This document shows, piece by piece, positions 43,513-57,700 of a stretch of DNA of 64,000 nucleotides. Position numbers and translations under genes: made by a program. The first letter of the stretch is position 1. Each line of letters opens with the position of its first letter. Origin of the DNA: Dermatophagoides farinae (lineage: Eukaryota; Arthropoda; Arachnida; Sarcoptiformes; Pyroglyphidae); contig NC_134679.1 in NCBI RefSeq assembly GCF_024713945.1, forward strand, positions 6,453,001-6,517,000, read 5' to 3'. The notes beneath the pieces are model-generated. The model had not been told where the DNA came from and searched no databases. It saw nothing but the letters and a program-made list of their open reading frames with translations.

Positions 43513-45450
43513 TGGAAGTCCTGGTTCTCCAAAATTTCACCTCATGTGGAAGCCCCGGGAATCCTGTAAAAATCTTGGCAGTCCTGTGGAAGTCCTGGTT
43601 CTCCAAAATTTCACCTCATGTGGAAGTCCTGGTTCTCCAAAATTTCACCTCATGTGGAAGTCCTGGTTCTCCAAAATTTCACCTCATGTGGAAGCCCCGG
43701 GAATCCTGTAAAAATCTTGGCAGTCCTGTGGAAGTCCTGGTTCTCCAAAATTTCACCTCATGTGGAAGTCCTGGTTCTCCAAAATTTCACCTCATGTGGA
43801 AGCCCCGGGAATCCTGTAAAAATCTTGGCAGTCCTGTGGAAGTCCTGGTTCTCCAAAATTTCACCTCATGTGGAAGCCCCGGGAATCCTGTAAAAATCTT
43901 GGCAGTCCTGTGGAAGTCCTGGTTCTCCAAAATTTCACCTCATGTGGAAGTCCTGGTTCTCCAAAATTTCACCTCATGTGGAAGCCCCGGGAATCCTGTA
44001 AAAATCTTGGCAGTCCTGTGGAAGTCCTGGTTCTCCAAAATTTCACCTCATGTGGAAGTCCTGGTTCTCCAAAATTTCACCTCATGTGGAAGCCCCGGGA
44101 ATCCTGTAAAAATCTTGGCAGTCCTGTGGAAGTCCTGGTTCTCCAAAATTTCACCTCATGTGGAAGCCCCGGGAATCCTGTAAAAATCTTGGCAGTCCTG
44201 TGGAAGTCCTGGTTCTCCAAAATTTCACCTCATGTGGAAGCCCCGGGAATCCTGTAAAAATCTTGGCAGTCCTGTGGAAGTCCTGGTTCTCCAAAATTTC
44301 ACCTCATGTGGAAGTCCTGGTTCTCCAAAATTTCACCTCATGTGGAAGTCCTGGTTCTCCAAAATTTCACCTCATGTGGAAGCCCCGGGAATCCTGTAAA
44401 AATCTTGGCAGTCCTGTGGAAGTCCTGGTTCTCCAAAATTTCACCTCATGTGGAAGTCCTGGTTCTCCAAAATTTCACCTCATGTGGAAGTCCCGGGAAT
44501 CCTGTAAAAATCTTGGCAGTCCTGTGGAAGTCCTGGTTCTCCAAAATTTCACCTCATGTGGAAGTCCTGGTTCTCCAAAATTTCACCTCATGTGGAAGTC
44601 CTGGTTCTCCAAAATTTCACCTCATGTGGAAGTCCTGGTTCTCCAAAATTTCACCTCATGTGGAAGCCCCGGGAATCCTGTAAAAATCTTGGCAGTCCTG
44701 TGGAAGTCCTGGTTCTCCAAAATTTCACCTCATGTGGAAGTCCTGGTTCTCCAAAATTTCACCTCATGTGGAAGTCCTGGTTCTCCAAAATTTCACCTCA
44801 TGTGGAAGCCCCGGGAATCCTGTAAAAATCTTGGCAGTCCTGTGGAAGTCCTGGTTCTCCAAAATTTCACCTCATGTGGAAGTCCTGGTTCTCCAAAATT
44901 TCACCTCATGTGGAAGCCCCGGGAATCCTGTAAAAATCTTGGCAGTCCTGTGGAAGTCCTGGTTCTCCAAAATTTCACCTCATGTGGAAGTCCTGGTTCT
45001 CCAAAATTTCACCTCATGTGGAAGCCCCGGGAATCCTGTAAAAATCTTGGCAGTCCTGTGGAAGTCCTGGTTCTCCAAAATTTCACCTCATGTGGAAGCC
45101 CCGGGAATCCTGTAAAAATCTTGGCAGTCCTGTGGAAGTCCTGGTTCTCCAAAATTTCACCTCATGTGGAAGCCCCGGGAATCCTGTAAAAATCTTGGCA
45201 GTCCTGTGGAAGTCCTGGTTCTCCAAAATTTCACCTCATGTGGAAGTCCTGGTTCTCCAAAATTTCACCTCATGTGGAAGTCCTGGTTCTCCAAAATTTC
45301 ACCTCATGTGGAAGCCCCGGGAATCCTGTAAAAATCTTGGCAGTCCTGTGGAAGTCCTGGTTCTCCAAAATTTCACCTCATGTGGAAGTCCTGGTTCTCC
45401 AAAATTTCACCTCATGTGGAAGTCCTGGTTCTCCAAAATTTCACCTCATG
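43513..45450. repeat. Two-unit minisatellite array, 54 units, 1,938 bp
   Basis: The array parses without remainder into 37 copies of a 34-bp unit (a, starting TGGAAGTCCTGGTTCTCC, ending CACCTCATG) and 17 copies of a 40-bp unit (b, starting TGGAAGCCCCGGGAATCC, ending GGCAGTCCTG). 37x34 + 17x40 = 1,938, exactly the span. Copies are almost identical; the one b variant I noticed starts TGGAAGTCCCGGG at 44485. Runs of a between successive b units are 1,3,2,1,2,2,1,1,3,2,4,3,2,2,1,1,3,3. Both unit lengths are 1 mod 3, so reading frame rotates with every unit; b carries a TAA in one frame. The long forward open frames here are therefore composition by-products. GC content (about 44 and 52 percent) is well above the surroundings. 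Confidence 0.97.
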
Positions 45451-46698
45451 TGGAACTAATGATTGTGATGATAATATTTTCCATAAATTCCAAACATTTA
45501 AACATAACCGATAATTTAGTTATCGGATAATTGATAAACACAAACAACAAACTTTGAGGTGTGATGATCACAACTCATGGTCATCGTATTATCATCACAC
45601 ATCACCTCAATAATCCATGCATTCAATATCGTACTGTTGAAATTATACTGTATGTCTTTATCTTTACCTGATGACTATTTATTGTGAACATTAGTATTTC
45701 ATACTAAGTTTTGTTTTATTTTTTATATAAAAGAAAAATTCATATGTTACTAAATATTGGGAAGTTTATTTTCAATATTAAATTGATAGCAAATTTGGTA
45801 GCAAAGCGTGGTTGATTGTTTAATGATCACCACCCCCTCTGGCTCATCATTATATTTTTTAATTGTTTATTATTGAAAAATATTTTCTTATATCATTGTG
45901 TGATTATCATGGCTACACCATCGTCTACCAGCAGTAGTGACATGGATTTAAAAATTTTTCCATCATAATGAAAAGATTTATTGCACCAAGCTTGGTTGTA
46001 ATATAAATCGTTTTCATCATGACCAGGTATGAAAAAACACATCAAAAATATGTATGATGATGATTGAGCTACATTGCCCATTGTTGTTTGAAACCGGTAC
46101 TAACATTGAAATAAATCAAATGATTTTCTTTGATTCCATGCATGATGATGATGTTTACCTTTTTAGAATGTTGATTTTAAAGATTAATGAGAGAAAATCT
46201 GCTTTTTTGTTGGTACGGGAAAAAAAAGAAGAAAAGAAAATCGATTTTGAAATTTAATTTAAAAAATTTGAAATTTTTTTTTCTTTTTAAATTTTATTTT
46301 CAAATATATAAACAACGAAAAAAATATAATAACAACAACAACAACAACAAATATATTTTCAATTATTGATGATTGACGATATGAATTTGATTGAATGTTT
46401 ATCATCAATATATATGTAATAATGTATATATATGCATAGGGTATAAGTAGTAGTAGTAGTAATAGTGGTAGTAGTGGAATGTATAACAATTTGAACCAAA
46501 AAAAAAAAAAAAAAAATTTGAATTCAAATTCAAATCATTTCGAATGTTTTTTTTTGTTTTGTTTTTGTATATATTTAATTTAATTTCAATATAAGTTCGA
46601 TATGATTTTTTTTTGTACAGAATTTCATCAGAATCAGAATAATAAATAAATGAGAATTATTGATTAGTTTTTTTTGTTTTGTTTGTAGTGTGTTGTTT
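45451..46698. other. Intergenic region right of the minisatellite
   Basis: A hairpin-forming segment lies at 45554-45610 (TTGAGGT...GTGATGAT paired with ATCATCACACATCACCTCAA). Farther right are ACAACAACAAC (about 46335), AGTAGTAGTAGTAG (about 46446) and an A18 tract near 46498. A minus-strand peptide near 45895-46030 (NQAWCNKSFHYDGKIFKSMS) is not recognised. Confidence 0.5.
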
Positions 46699-48705
46699 TT
46701 AAAGCTCGCATGATTTATGTGAACGATAATAACCGGAATAATGTCCGGCTGAATGTGAACCACCACCACCACCACCATGATGGCTACCGAAAAAACCACC
46801 ACCACCACCACCAAATGATGATGATCCATAACCACCTCCACCGCCGGAACGATATGATGTTGATGCTGTTGTATTACTGCCGAAACCGCCGCCGCCGCCG
46901 CCACCACCACTGCTCATTGTTTCTTTACGTTGAGCATAAATATTTAAACCAGGTATAATGTGAACACGTAAACCCATCGATTCATTAGCTACGGTACGAC
47001 GAATTGTAGCACCTTTTCTTGAAAATGTTACATGTGATTTACAGCAACAATAATAGAATAATTTATTGAATGCATCACGAAAATCACGATTTGTTGCCGC
47101 ATACATATAGGAAAATGAACATGAATTCGATATGGCTATATACCATACGGTGTCCAAATAATCTTGTGGCACTGGATTTATTGAATCCACGACCATTGTA
47201 ACAATCTTTGTGGTGGTCAAAAAAAGAAACGTATTAATTAACAGTTTTCATTGTAGAAAGAATTTCATTTTTTTCATACCAATGGTAGCCACATTGCCAA
47301 TGAACAAACATAAACAATCACATTTGATTGTAATAGACAACCATCAGTGAGAATAAAATTTGCCGCTTCAGGTGTTGATTCTAATTGAATTTTATAATTT
47401 TTATACATAAATAATGAATATGTAAAATAGGCCAATGTAATTATTGTACAGATGATTAAAAAACCTGAAACAAAAATGAACATGGTCATTAAAATGGTCA
47501 TCTTTCTTTCATTTTGTTTTTTTTTTGTTTTTGATCAACATACCCAATACATATGGATGATAATCGGTCATTATTTTCCAATGGCGTTTATCTTTACAAA
47601 ATTCTGGACCAAAATGATTTGAATGCTGTAAAAAGGGTATGATAAAAGCGGCTAGCCAGATTAAAATGACCAGAAAACAAATACGACATTTTGTACAACA
47701 AAGTTGATATGTAATCAATGATTTCATTCCAAAATAATTATCAATCGACATGAATAAAAATGATAATATGGACACAATAAAACAGGCCAATGTAATGAGC
47801 CATTGAAAATGACATATGGTCTGATCTTCGGTTATATCGGCCATAATGGCTATTGCTGATGCTGGTAATATTAATATGGTGACCAATAGATGACCAAATG
47901 CCAATGATACTAGAAAACAATTTCCACGTACTTGAAATGTATCAATAACCGTTATAGCGGATACAATGAATATTGCACCCATTGAACCAATGGTAGATAC
48001 AAATGATAATAATATTAATTTGAACACACGATTCCATGAATTCCAATTATCTTCAGGAGGCCACATTATCTGGTTCGGATTATAAGAAAAAGGGTATTGT
48101 GAATATTGTGGTGGTGGTGGTGGTTGTGGTTGTGGTTGTAGTTGCGAAGGTGGGCCCTGTTGTTTCTGTTGTTGTTGTAATGGATGATAATGTTGAGATA
48201 TGATCGGGTGATGTTGTTGTTGTTGTTTTCGTGGTTGTTGATCTGTTGTTTGCGCCAACAGGGATCCATAATGCACTGATGATGATGATGATGATAAACG
48301 AGAAAGATATGGTTGTAAATGATGGATGGATGTCAATTCTGTTGATGATGGTGGCCAACCATTATCATCGTCGTCATCATTATGATCATCAAAACCATTC
48401 ATCAAGGCCATCATTAATATTGATGATGATGTAGAATCATTGTTGTTGTTGTTGTTGTTGTTGTTGGAATTGTCAACATCCATAACAGATGTTTCTGATG
48501 TCATTGATAATGATGATGATGGTAATGATCTAGATGTTGCCGAAACAATAATGGCAGCTGCTACTATAGCCGTAGCTATTGTTGATATTATGTTTATTAG
48601 AAATGAATTTATCGCCACTGTTGACGTCGAAGATGTCAATGATGACGATGTCAACGATGATGGCCATCTATTCGATGGTTTTGATAATGATAATCGATAT
48701 GACAT
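46699..48705 (-). CDS. Atypical class A (rhodopsin-family) GPCR with long low-complexity termini
   Basis: Three minus-strand exons (47544-48705, 47280-47464, 46699-47205) give 617 residues. The first about 225 residues are low complexity (Ser, Thr, Asn, Gln, Pro) with one early hydrophobic segment. The 7TM core starts near KLILLSFVSTIGSMGAIFIV. TM2 is NCFLVSLAFGHLLVTILILP, the TM3 Cys is in TICHFQWLITLA, DRY is replaced by DNY (FMSIDNYFGMKS), TM6 has MWLPL, and TM7 has SCSFSYMYAATNRDFRDAF in place of NPxxY. Helix 8 follows with CCC, a possible palmitoylation site. The C-terminal tail is a Gly-rich repeat (poly-Gly, SFGGGGGGFFG). The overall look is closest to arthropod moody/Tre1 or melatonin-like orphan receptors, but the subfamily is not certain. 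Splice phases all agree. Confidence 0.75.
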
Positions 48706-51700
48706 TTTCTGGTTATATCAAAAAAATTCATTTGGTTTTTGAAAACGGGCAAAAAATCGAATGCGGACCCAACATCAAACTTTTATTTCTGTTTGTTTGT
48801 TTAAAAAAAAAACAGAATTTTATTCCAGATTTTCAGAGGAATCACAATCACAGGGCACTAGAGAAACAAAAAAATAAAGAAAAATTAGACAACGAAACAA
48901 AAATTGAAATTTGAAATTGTCAATACCGATCGGATATATTTACATATCAAATCAATCATATGATGATACATTTTCATACACTGACGTTATGTAAAACAAT
49001 GAAGAGAGAGTGAAAAAACCATTAACGACTACTATTAATATTGATGATGATGATTGGGTGGAAGCCAATTAATAAATTCTGTTACTATAGTCGTGTACAT
49101 GAGTGTGTAAAAACAACCCACTAAGTACACAGTCTACTAGGCCAGATGGAAATTTTTCAATTGAAAATAAATAAATTTCCTATATTAATGTGTATATGGA
49201 ACCAGAATTTGGAACCAAAGCAAGGATTCAAGCTGCTGCTGAGGATCATCATCATTTTTCACAGTCAAACCATAATGATGATGATGATGATGATGATGAT
49301 CAGTGGAAAAAGATTATTTAAAAATAGAATTCAATAAATTTTGTCAATTTCTCGTTCATTCACATATAAAGTTTCAATGAAATTTTCTTATTTATTTTCC
49401 ATTCCATCGTCGTTTATGATTGCTGTTTAGGAATGTTTTCAGTCTTTTCATTCACACACACACACACACACACATTTCATCGCCTGAAGTGATGGCGCCC
49501 AATTTCGTTTTCAATAATGACGAGCCTGAAATTTTTTTTTTTTTTTTTAGCTAAATTTAGCCAAATGATTTTAGCAGATTAGTAAATTTCGTTTTGTATT
49601 TTATTTTTTTTTTCACGAGAAAAAAAATCAATTAGCACGATGATTTTTGTCATCATCATCATCATCATCATCATCATTAATAATGATTGATTGATTTCGA
49701 TCAAAAAAAATTTCAAAATTTCAAAATTTTGAAAAAATGCCCTGAAGCAGATGATGAGAATTTTGTTTTTTTTATATATTAAAAAAAATAAACCGTTTGC
49801 CTTGAACAGAATCAATAAAATGGAATAAGAATTGGAAAAGGAATTTTGTCCAGGTTGAATGAAGAAAAATGAATTTTTTTTTGGTTGCCTTCTCTTTCTT
49901 TAATCTCTTGTTGATTTTTTTTTTGAACGGGGATTACTCATTCAATTCCTGGAACAAACAAGGAATATTCCAAACTTTTTAGATAGTCGAAAACAAACAT
50001 TGAATCTCATGTGTGTGTGTGTGAAAAAAATGGGCGGCAATAATAACTATAATATCGCACATGAAATCATCGATAAAATGTCTTGATCGGTTATTGCTTT
50101 TCATTTCCCGTTTTTGTTGTTGTTGTTGACCCGTTTGTTGTGATCGATCGATAGAAAATAGTATTTCAATTGCTGGGCGTGGTAACCGACAACCATCATC
50201 AAGAATATTTGATACCGAGTAATATAGTCAAAAAGTAAACGGATAATTTTCATTTGAAATGATGATTTTGTCAAAAACAATTTTATATGGCAATGATGGT
50301 GGTGGTGGCGGCGGTGGTGTTGATGCGAAAAAATTTTGCCGCACGAAATTAAAACGAGTTGGTCATGATATTTTGATTTTCAATATATATAATTATTAAC
50401 GGTCAGTGGAGAACATTTCATTTTTTTTTCTCATGCATGTAGTTTATTTCTGGTGTGAATAGAATATTTTCTGGAATCAAAAAAATGACCGATGATGATG
50501 ATGATGATGATGATGATTTTTTTGACAGGAATTGAAATTAAAATTTTTAAAATGAAATATTTTTTTTCACTGGAATTCTTGAAAAAAAAATTTTTCATCT
50601 CATTTTATGAATGGAGAGGAAACAAAAATTAAATTGAATTAATGAACGTCATCGTTGATAAATCAGTACAATGTGAATAATAATCAAACGAAAATGGAGA
50701 GAGTGAGAGAGATTTTTGGTCATTATCGCAAATAATGAATTGTTACCATTACATTATCGTCATCATCATCGCCATTATCATTCGATTCGATTCATTCAAT
50801 TTTTTTTCCATGGACGGATGTTGTAATCTTTTTTGTTTTTTATTTATTAATTTGACCACCAATTTGACTTGATCTTAAATGATCTGGTCACACATTTTTG
50901 ATTCTGTTTTTTTTTGTTTTGTTTTGTTTTTTTTCATTGTCTACAATTAATAATGACCAGAAAATAGAATATTGAAACATGTCCAGATGCCATACAGCAA
51001 CGGAAATAGAATATGGAATTTTTTTGTTTTGTTTTGTTTTGCTGGTTGATGTGTATACGCAACATAACCGATTAATAATTTTTTTTTGTTTTCTGGACTA
51101 AGAAACTGGAAATGGTTTTTTTTTTGGTGAAGCACCAGAACAGAATTTATCTGGATTCTTCGATTCTATTAATAGAATTTTTTTCGTTTTTTTTTCTCTG
51201 ACGAAAACACACCAATCATCATCTCAACCAATTTTGTTGTTGTTGTTGTTGCTAGGTCGTTAAAAGTGTATTATGATCATCATCATTATTGATAGTTTTT
51301 CAGTGTTTGTTTTGATAATCAAGAAAATCTTCAGATTCTAATTAGTGTGTGTGTGTGTGTGTGCAAAAAAAAAAATTTCATAATTCATTTCAATAATGAA
51401 TATTGGTGAATACACACACACACAGTGGTTTGTTTTTAATTTTTTTCATTGAATTTTTTTTCTTTTCGTTGTTTCATTTTCTTTCTCTACCATCTGTCTC
51501 CATGATGATGATGATGATAAAAATCGATTAAAAAATGACTTGTAGGTGTACGTGTGTGCAACAAAAACGAAAAACGAAAAACAAACAAACCAGAAAAACC
51601 AGAATTTTCTCTCATGTGGATTGTTATGAGTTAAGATTTTTTTGTTTTTGTTTTTGTTTTTTTCTATGGAATAGGCCAAATCAACGAAAGAAAATAAAAT

Positions 51701-53052
51701 GAATTACAACCGAAAATAAATGGTTTGTGAATCTGGATTTTTTTTTTTGTTTTGTTTTGTTTTGTTGACTTGAAAATAAAACAATACCGTTTCTGTTTCT
51801 CTCAATTGGTTGGTTGGTTGATTGGCTGTTGTTGTTGGTTCGGTTACTATAGCCGAAATTCAAAAAAAAAAAAAATAAATAAATAAAGACAGGTATCACA
51901 GGAAATTACGTCTTAAATTTCGCACACACCCACACACACACACACGCACACGCACCTGATCTAGTAGTTATCACTCAATCAATATCGATTCAATCGATAA
52001 TTACACAATTTTGAGCAAGTTGAAAAAAAACTTTTTTGTTTTGTTTTGTTTTAACCATAAATCGAGTGTGGAAACATAAAATCGATGATGATCATCATTT
52101 CAATTGATTATCCTAGGCTATTAAATTGATCAAATGTAAACATATCATTATCATTGTATATTAAACAATGAAAAAAAAACAAATTTATTTGTCATCATAT
52201 GTGTCATCGAGATAATGATGACCACTGGACAAGATAAATATTGGAGCCAATTTTCTTTCATCGATTCAGTTAGTCAGTCACATTTTGACATTTGTAATGA
52301 GAGTGAAATAAAATAAAAAAAAACACAAACAAAATTGATATATAAAAACTGAATAATGATGATCGACAATAATCATTATTATTCGGGAAATTATTGTATC
52401 CGTCATACACACACACACACACACACACACGAACAAATAAAATAAAAGACGACAAGTACTGGTTATCCGATCTCAAATATCATCATGATCATCAAACAAA
52501 CATACATACATATTATTTTGCCAGAATATTCTGTGTCTCTGTGTGTGTGTCAACAACACACACACACACTCTTGCACTGTAATTTAAGATGAATGAAATA
52601 ATATAATGATGATGATGATCTTTAGATGATGATGATAGAAAAATTGAATGATCAAAATGTGTCACGTTCAATTTATGAAAACAATTTGATGTGTATGTCT
52701 GCGTGTGTGTGTGTAAATAGCCGAGAAAAAAAATGTTATGAATGAATCGGAATCAGAATGAACAAAAAAAAAATAATTATAGTGAGATTATAGAGTGAAA
52801 TGAAATAAATAGAAAAGAAAAGCAAATAAAAAAAAATAAATCAGAATAAAGTTTCATAAAGTAGAAAAACTAACTAACGAATCGATCGATCGATAGATGA
52901 GAATAGTCCATTATATGGTTGTTGTTGTTGTTGTTGTGGTTCATATTTTTTTTCTAATGTCCGGTTGATCATCATAATCATCCGCATCAGTTGTGTGTGT
53001 GTGTGTGTGTGTTTCGTGACCGAAAATTATTTGATTCATGGAGAACAATGTT

Positions 53053-53085
<33 letters not shown>

Positions 53086-54662
53086 TCATTTATGAGAAAC
53101 AACAACAACAACAGAATAATAAATCTTTCAGTCAAGTGGTACAACTAATATTCTGAGCGAAAAGAAAAAAATTCAATGATCCAGATTTTTTTTTCTTCTT
53201 TTTCAGTAAAACAACAACAGAATATCAACCATCATCATCATCATCGACATCGACGAGATAAATTCCAAGAATAATAATAATTCAGTATATATGGAATGAA
53301 ATTCCTGACGACAACAACAACAACAAAAAAACAATCAGAATTTCTTCTCTCTCTCTCTCTCTCCTTTTTCATATTCTTTTTCCCGCATCAAATTTTTTTT
53401 TCTGACAAAAGATTGTATCGATACTATGCAAATAATGTCGATAAACATGATAATAACAATAACAACAACAACAACAACAACAAGAATAAATAGAAAGTAA
53501 AAGAAAAAAATCAATCTTTGTCGTTGATCAATACCAACAACGTTGGAAGAGAAGATAAATTGGACAGTAATTTGTCCGTTTTCAAAAAAAAAATTATTCC
53601 GATCTAGCCAGTTGAAAAAATAATAAATCAGATGACGACGACGACGACGACGACAAGCTAGAATTTCATACTTGAAAAAAACAAATTTTTTTTCTTCATT
53701 TAAAACAAAAATTTCATGTAATGATCAATCTTTGTTTCTCTGATGATGATGATGAAGAAGAAGAAATTTTCATGTTTCACAATGTGACAAAATAGCAAAA
53801 AAAAAAAAAATGAAAGTACTACCATTCTGTGTGTGAGTGTTCAAACATTTTTTTTTCATATCGGTAAATATAACAGTTTCGTTATTATTATGTTATGTTG
53901 ATGTTTCTCTCTCTTTCTCTTGTTCGTTTATTTTTTTTTTATTTGTCAATTTCGATTCCAATTTCAGAATAAAAATTATTCTGTCGTGTTTCATAATGGA
54001 ATACTAGATATTAATAATGGCAACAACAACAACAACGACAACAAAAAACATGACGGAATCATTTCGCCATTTGTTGTTTGGGAGTGAATTTTGATTTTTT
54101 TTTGCTCCAATTTTATTTTTCACTGATGTCAAAATATTGTTGTCGTTGTTGTTGTTGTTGTGTGCCCAGAATCTCTTGAAATGAAACCAAAATCGATTTG
54201 AATCGAGTGCAAAATCACCGAACAAACAAAAAGAAAAAATTGAAAAATCAATATTCATCATCACAGTGGTATTGAATGTGAATGTGAATATTAAATGAAT
54301 GAAAGAAAACCAAACAAAAAACCTACCTTCATGCAATTTTAATTTTTTTTTTATTGAAGAAAAAAAAAGCTCGATATTCAAAGATATTCGTGGTTGTTAT
54401 GCAGAATTATTGATTTACATGATGTATTTATTTGCGACCAGATAGTGATGGATTGATTGATTGATTGATTTTGAATAAAATTAAAATTTAAAAAAACAAT
54501 TAATTGTCAATGGCAACAACGACAACGATGATGACGACAAACAAACAAACAGTAATGATGGAAAGCTCATTCAGAATATTCCAAGGTATTTTTATTCGGT
54601 TTTGAATAAAAATTCACTTGTTTTTTTTGTTGTTGTTGAATCTGATGATGATAATGGATGGA

Positions 54663-54702
54663 TGGTTGTGGTTGTGGTGGTGGTGGTGGTGGTGGTGGTG
54701 GT
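54663..54702. repeat. Imperfect (GGT)n trinucleotide repeat
   Basis: GGTTGTGGTTGT followed by about nine GGT units. Confidence 0.9.
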
Positions 54703-57700
54703 TGATATATTCATCAAGTGGTGTTCGGTTGTGTGTAATATATAGCTCTGGAAAAAAAAACAGAAAGATCATCTTCCGAGGATTATCTATGATGTAAATT
54801 TTGAAATTTTTTTTTTTGCATCCACCGGCAAACGCACACACATTGAAGTAGATTAGATGTTGATGTTTTCTTTTTGATTCACCGTTGTTCTTGTTGTTGT
54901 TGTTGTTGTTTGTCATCAACATCAGTGAAACAAATGAACACAAAAAAAAAATTCAGAAATGAAATGCCAAACATCAACTACTTCACTACTGAATCATTGA
55001 ATTTCAAATGAAATGTTTTTTTGACTGAAACTTGCACACACGCACACACACACACACACACACATTGATTACGGTGAATGCTACAGTGTCAGTGTGTGTG
55101 TGTGTTGGTGTGTTGGTGTTGTATCGGTGCAATAGGTTCCTTCTGGGTCTTCTCTTTATTTTTTTTTTTTTTTTTTTGAAATTGAAAGAGAGAAAATTGG
55201 TCCCAAATCAAGAAAAAAAACAGGAATCCTTACACACACATTTTCATTGCTTCTTCTGCTATGATGAACGCATGGCGCCCACACCATTAGCAGAGCAATA
55301 ACAACAACAACAACAACAACAACAAAATTATGTACCACTTGTGCAAGAACCCAAACAAGAGAGTGAAAGAGAGAATTTTTTTTCTTTTTAGCTTCTGGAT
55401 TTTCTCTGTCTGCATGAAAAATTCTGTTCCATCCCATAAATTCTTTTTTCCTCTCTCTCTCTCTTTCTCTATTATCATGCGTAGCAAAGAGAAGAAGAGA
55501 GAAAAAAAAATTTCACTCTACACAGAATGACAATTTATATATTGATAGAAAGTTATAAAAAAAACAGAATATTCGCTGCATTTGCTACTACTAGTACACT
55601 AATATGCTATACTGAAGCTATCAGATTCTTCTTCTTCTTCCATCAACTTGTCTATAGTTTTTTTCTTTTCAGAAAAAAAGTGATGAAGAGAAAATTTTTC
55701 AGGCCTTTTTATTATCATTATGCCTGGTCATGTGCTATTTCGTTGATTTTATTTTATTTTTTCTTTTCATTTATTTTTTTTTGTCCAAACAAATAGAATG
55801 GAATCAATGTGAATCAATAGAAAAGTTTCATAAACATACACACACACACACACATGGTGTGTTGTCTCTGGACATTTTTTTTTTGTATCATGAATGAATG
55901 GCTAGCATCATTTCTAACAAGAAAAGAATGACGACGACAACGACAACAACAAAAACACCTTGATTATGATGATGTTGATGGAACATTGAAACACTGAAAA
56001 ACTGAAAAACTAACACTGGAAAATAATGATGATGATGAAATATGCAATGGATGATGACTTAGTGGCTGATTTTTATTTTTTTTTTCACTCTTTTCATCAC
56101 ATCACAAAAGTTTTTACCTAGTCATCCTCATACATCAATGTATATATTATATATAACATGCATGCATGCATGTGTGTGTGTGTGTCAATATTGCTGCTGC
56201 CTAGCCATTGAAAGAGAATGAACGTAAAATTTTTATTTTTAGCATCAATCAATTTTACCTAGATTTTTTTTTTTTTTTTGATTATTTGGCAATTTTTTTT
56301 TCATTATTATCAGTATTGTCCGTTAAAATTCAGGCAAACAATCAGAATTTGTGTGTGTGTGTGTGTGTACCATTCATTTCCTGTGTTTCCTAGGCAATTT
56401 GTATCAATTTATACTGGTGCTGTATTGTTGCTGGTATCCAATAATAGAAAACTGGGGAATAAAAAAAAACATCTCAAAAATTAATGTCACATTCTGTATC
56501 TCTGTTTCTCTCTCTCTCTCTGTGTGTGCGTAAGAATTTTGAAAAAAACCAAGTGACCGAATCTTTCATTTTCGACAACGAAAAACCTATTCTGTCAACC
56601 GTAAAATAAAATAAAGTTTTTCACCATCCATCCATCCAATCATCCATTCATTCATTCATTTGATTTACAATTATAGCTACTACTCCAATGGTGAATGAAT
56701 CAGTAGCATAGAAAAAGAGATTGAAAATCTAATAAAAGAAAGCAAAATAAAAAAATTTTCTGATTTGATTTCTCTCTGTGTAGCAGTAAGGTAAACATCT
56801 ACACACACACCATAACAACAGCCAATCAACTAAACCAAGCAACTATAGATCATCCAGTAATTTTCAAAAATGAAATCAAAATTCTGATGAAATAAATTCA
56901 AATGAAAAATTTCAATTCATTCCAATTAATCTGTTTTCAGTGCACACACACACACACTCGTAAAGGTCAATTCTATGTAAATAAAATTACAAATACAACT
57001 CATTGATTGATTGATTGGGCAATTTTAAATCATCATCAAATGTGTTTAAGACAATTAAATAAATGATCAATCAATTTGTTTCACATACGCAATAAGAATT
57101 TATTATTATTCTTTTTGCCACATCATCATCATCATCATGATCAATGTCCATTTTTTTTCGTGGCTGTTGCTGATATATGGCCCATATATAAAACCGCAAC
57201 GGAAAAAAAGAGGCTGTTCTCAAGAGATTTTAAGAGAGCAAAAAAAAAAATCATTTTCTCAAATCGTTACTTGTGTATCATTAAGATTTCTTTCATTTTT
57301 TTCCGTTATGGATGAATGAATGATGATGATGATGATGATGAAATTTTTTTTTCTGGAATTGAAAAGTTGAATAGCTAGTGTAGAAAATAAACATCATTAA
57401 CAGTTTTGATTAACTTAACAGAGCTAGTCATTCTCGCTCTCTCTTTTTTTTTGGTGAAATGGATTTTTGATAATGATAATCTTCATCATGGCCTAGACTA
57501 GATCCTTATGCTATAAATAGCGTATTGTGCCACCCAAAAAAAAAATCATTCCATTTTTAAAATTCAAGAATTTTATTTTCAATTTTTAGCTAATTTTGTT
57601 CACAATTATTCCACCAAAGGTGTGTGTGTGTGCGGGCGTTTGTGGCAAATTCTGATTATTATAATTTTTATTCAGCACAAAAAAAAACATCATGATAATT

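Noticed and set aside
43398-45530. Long overlapping open frames (up to 343 codons) across the minisatellite, repeating GSPVEVLVLQNFTSC and WKSWFSKISPH motifs
   Set aside because: All are frame-rotated readings of the same 34/40-bp units. Each unit shifts frame by one, no promoter or splice signals frame them, and the peptide is unlike any host protein.
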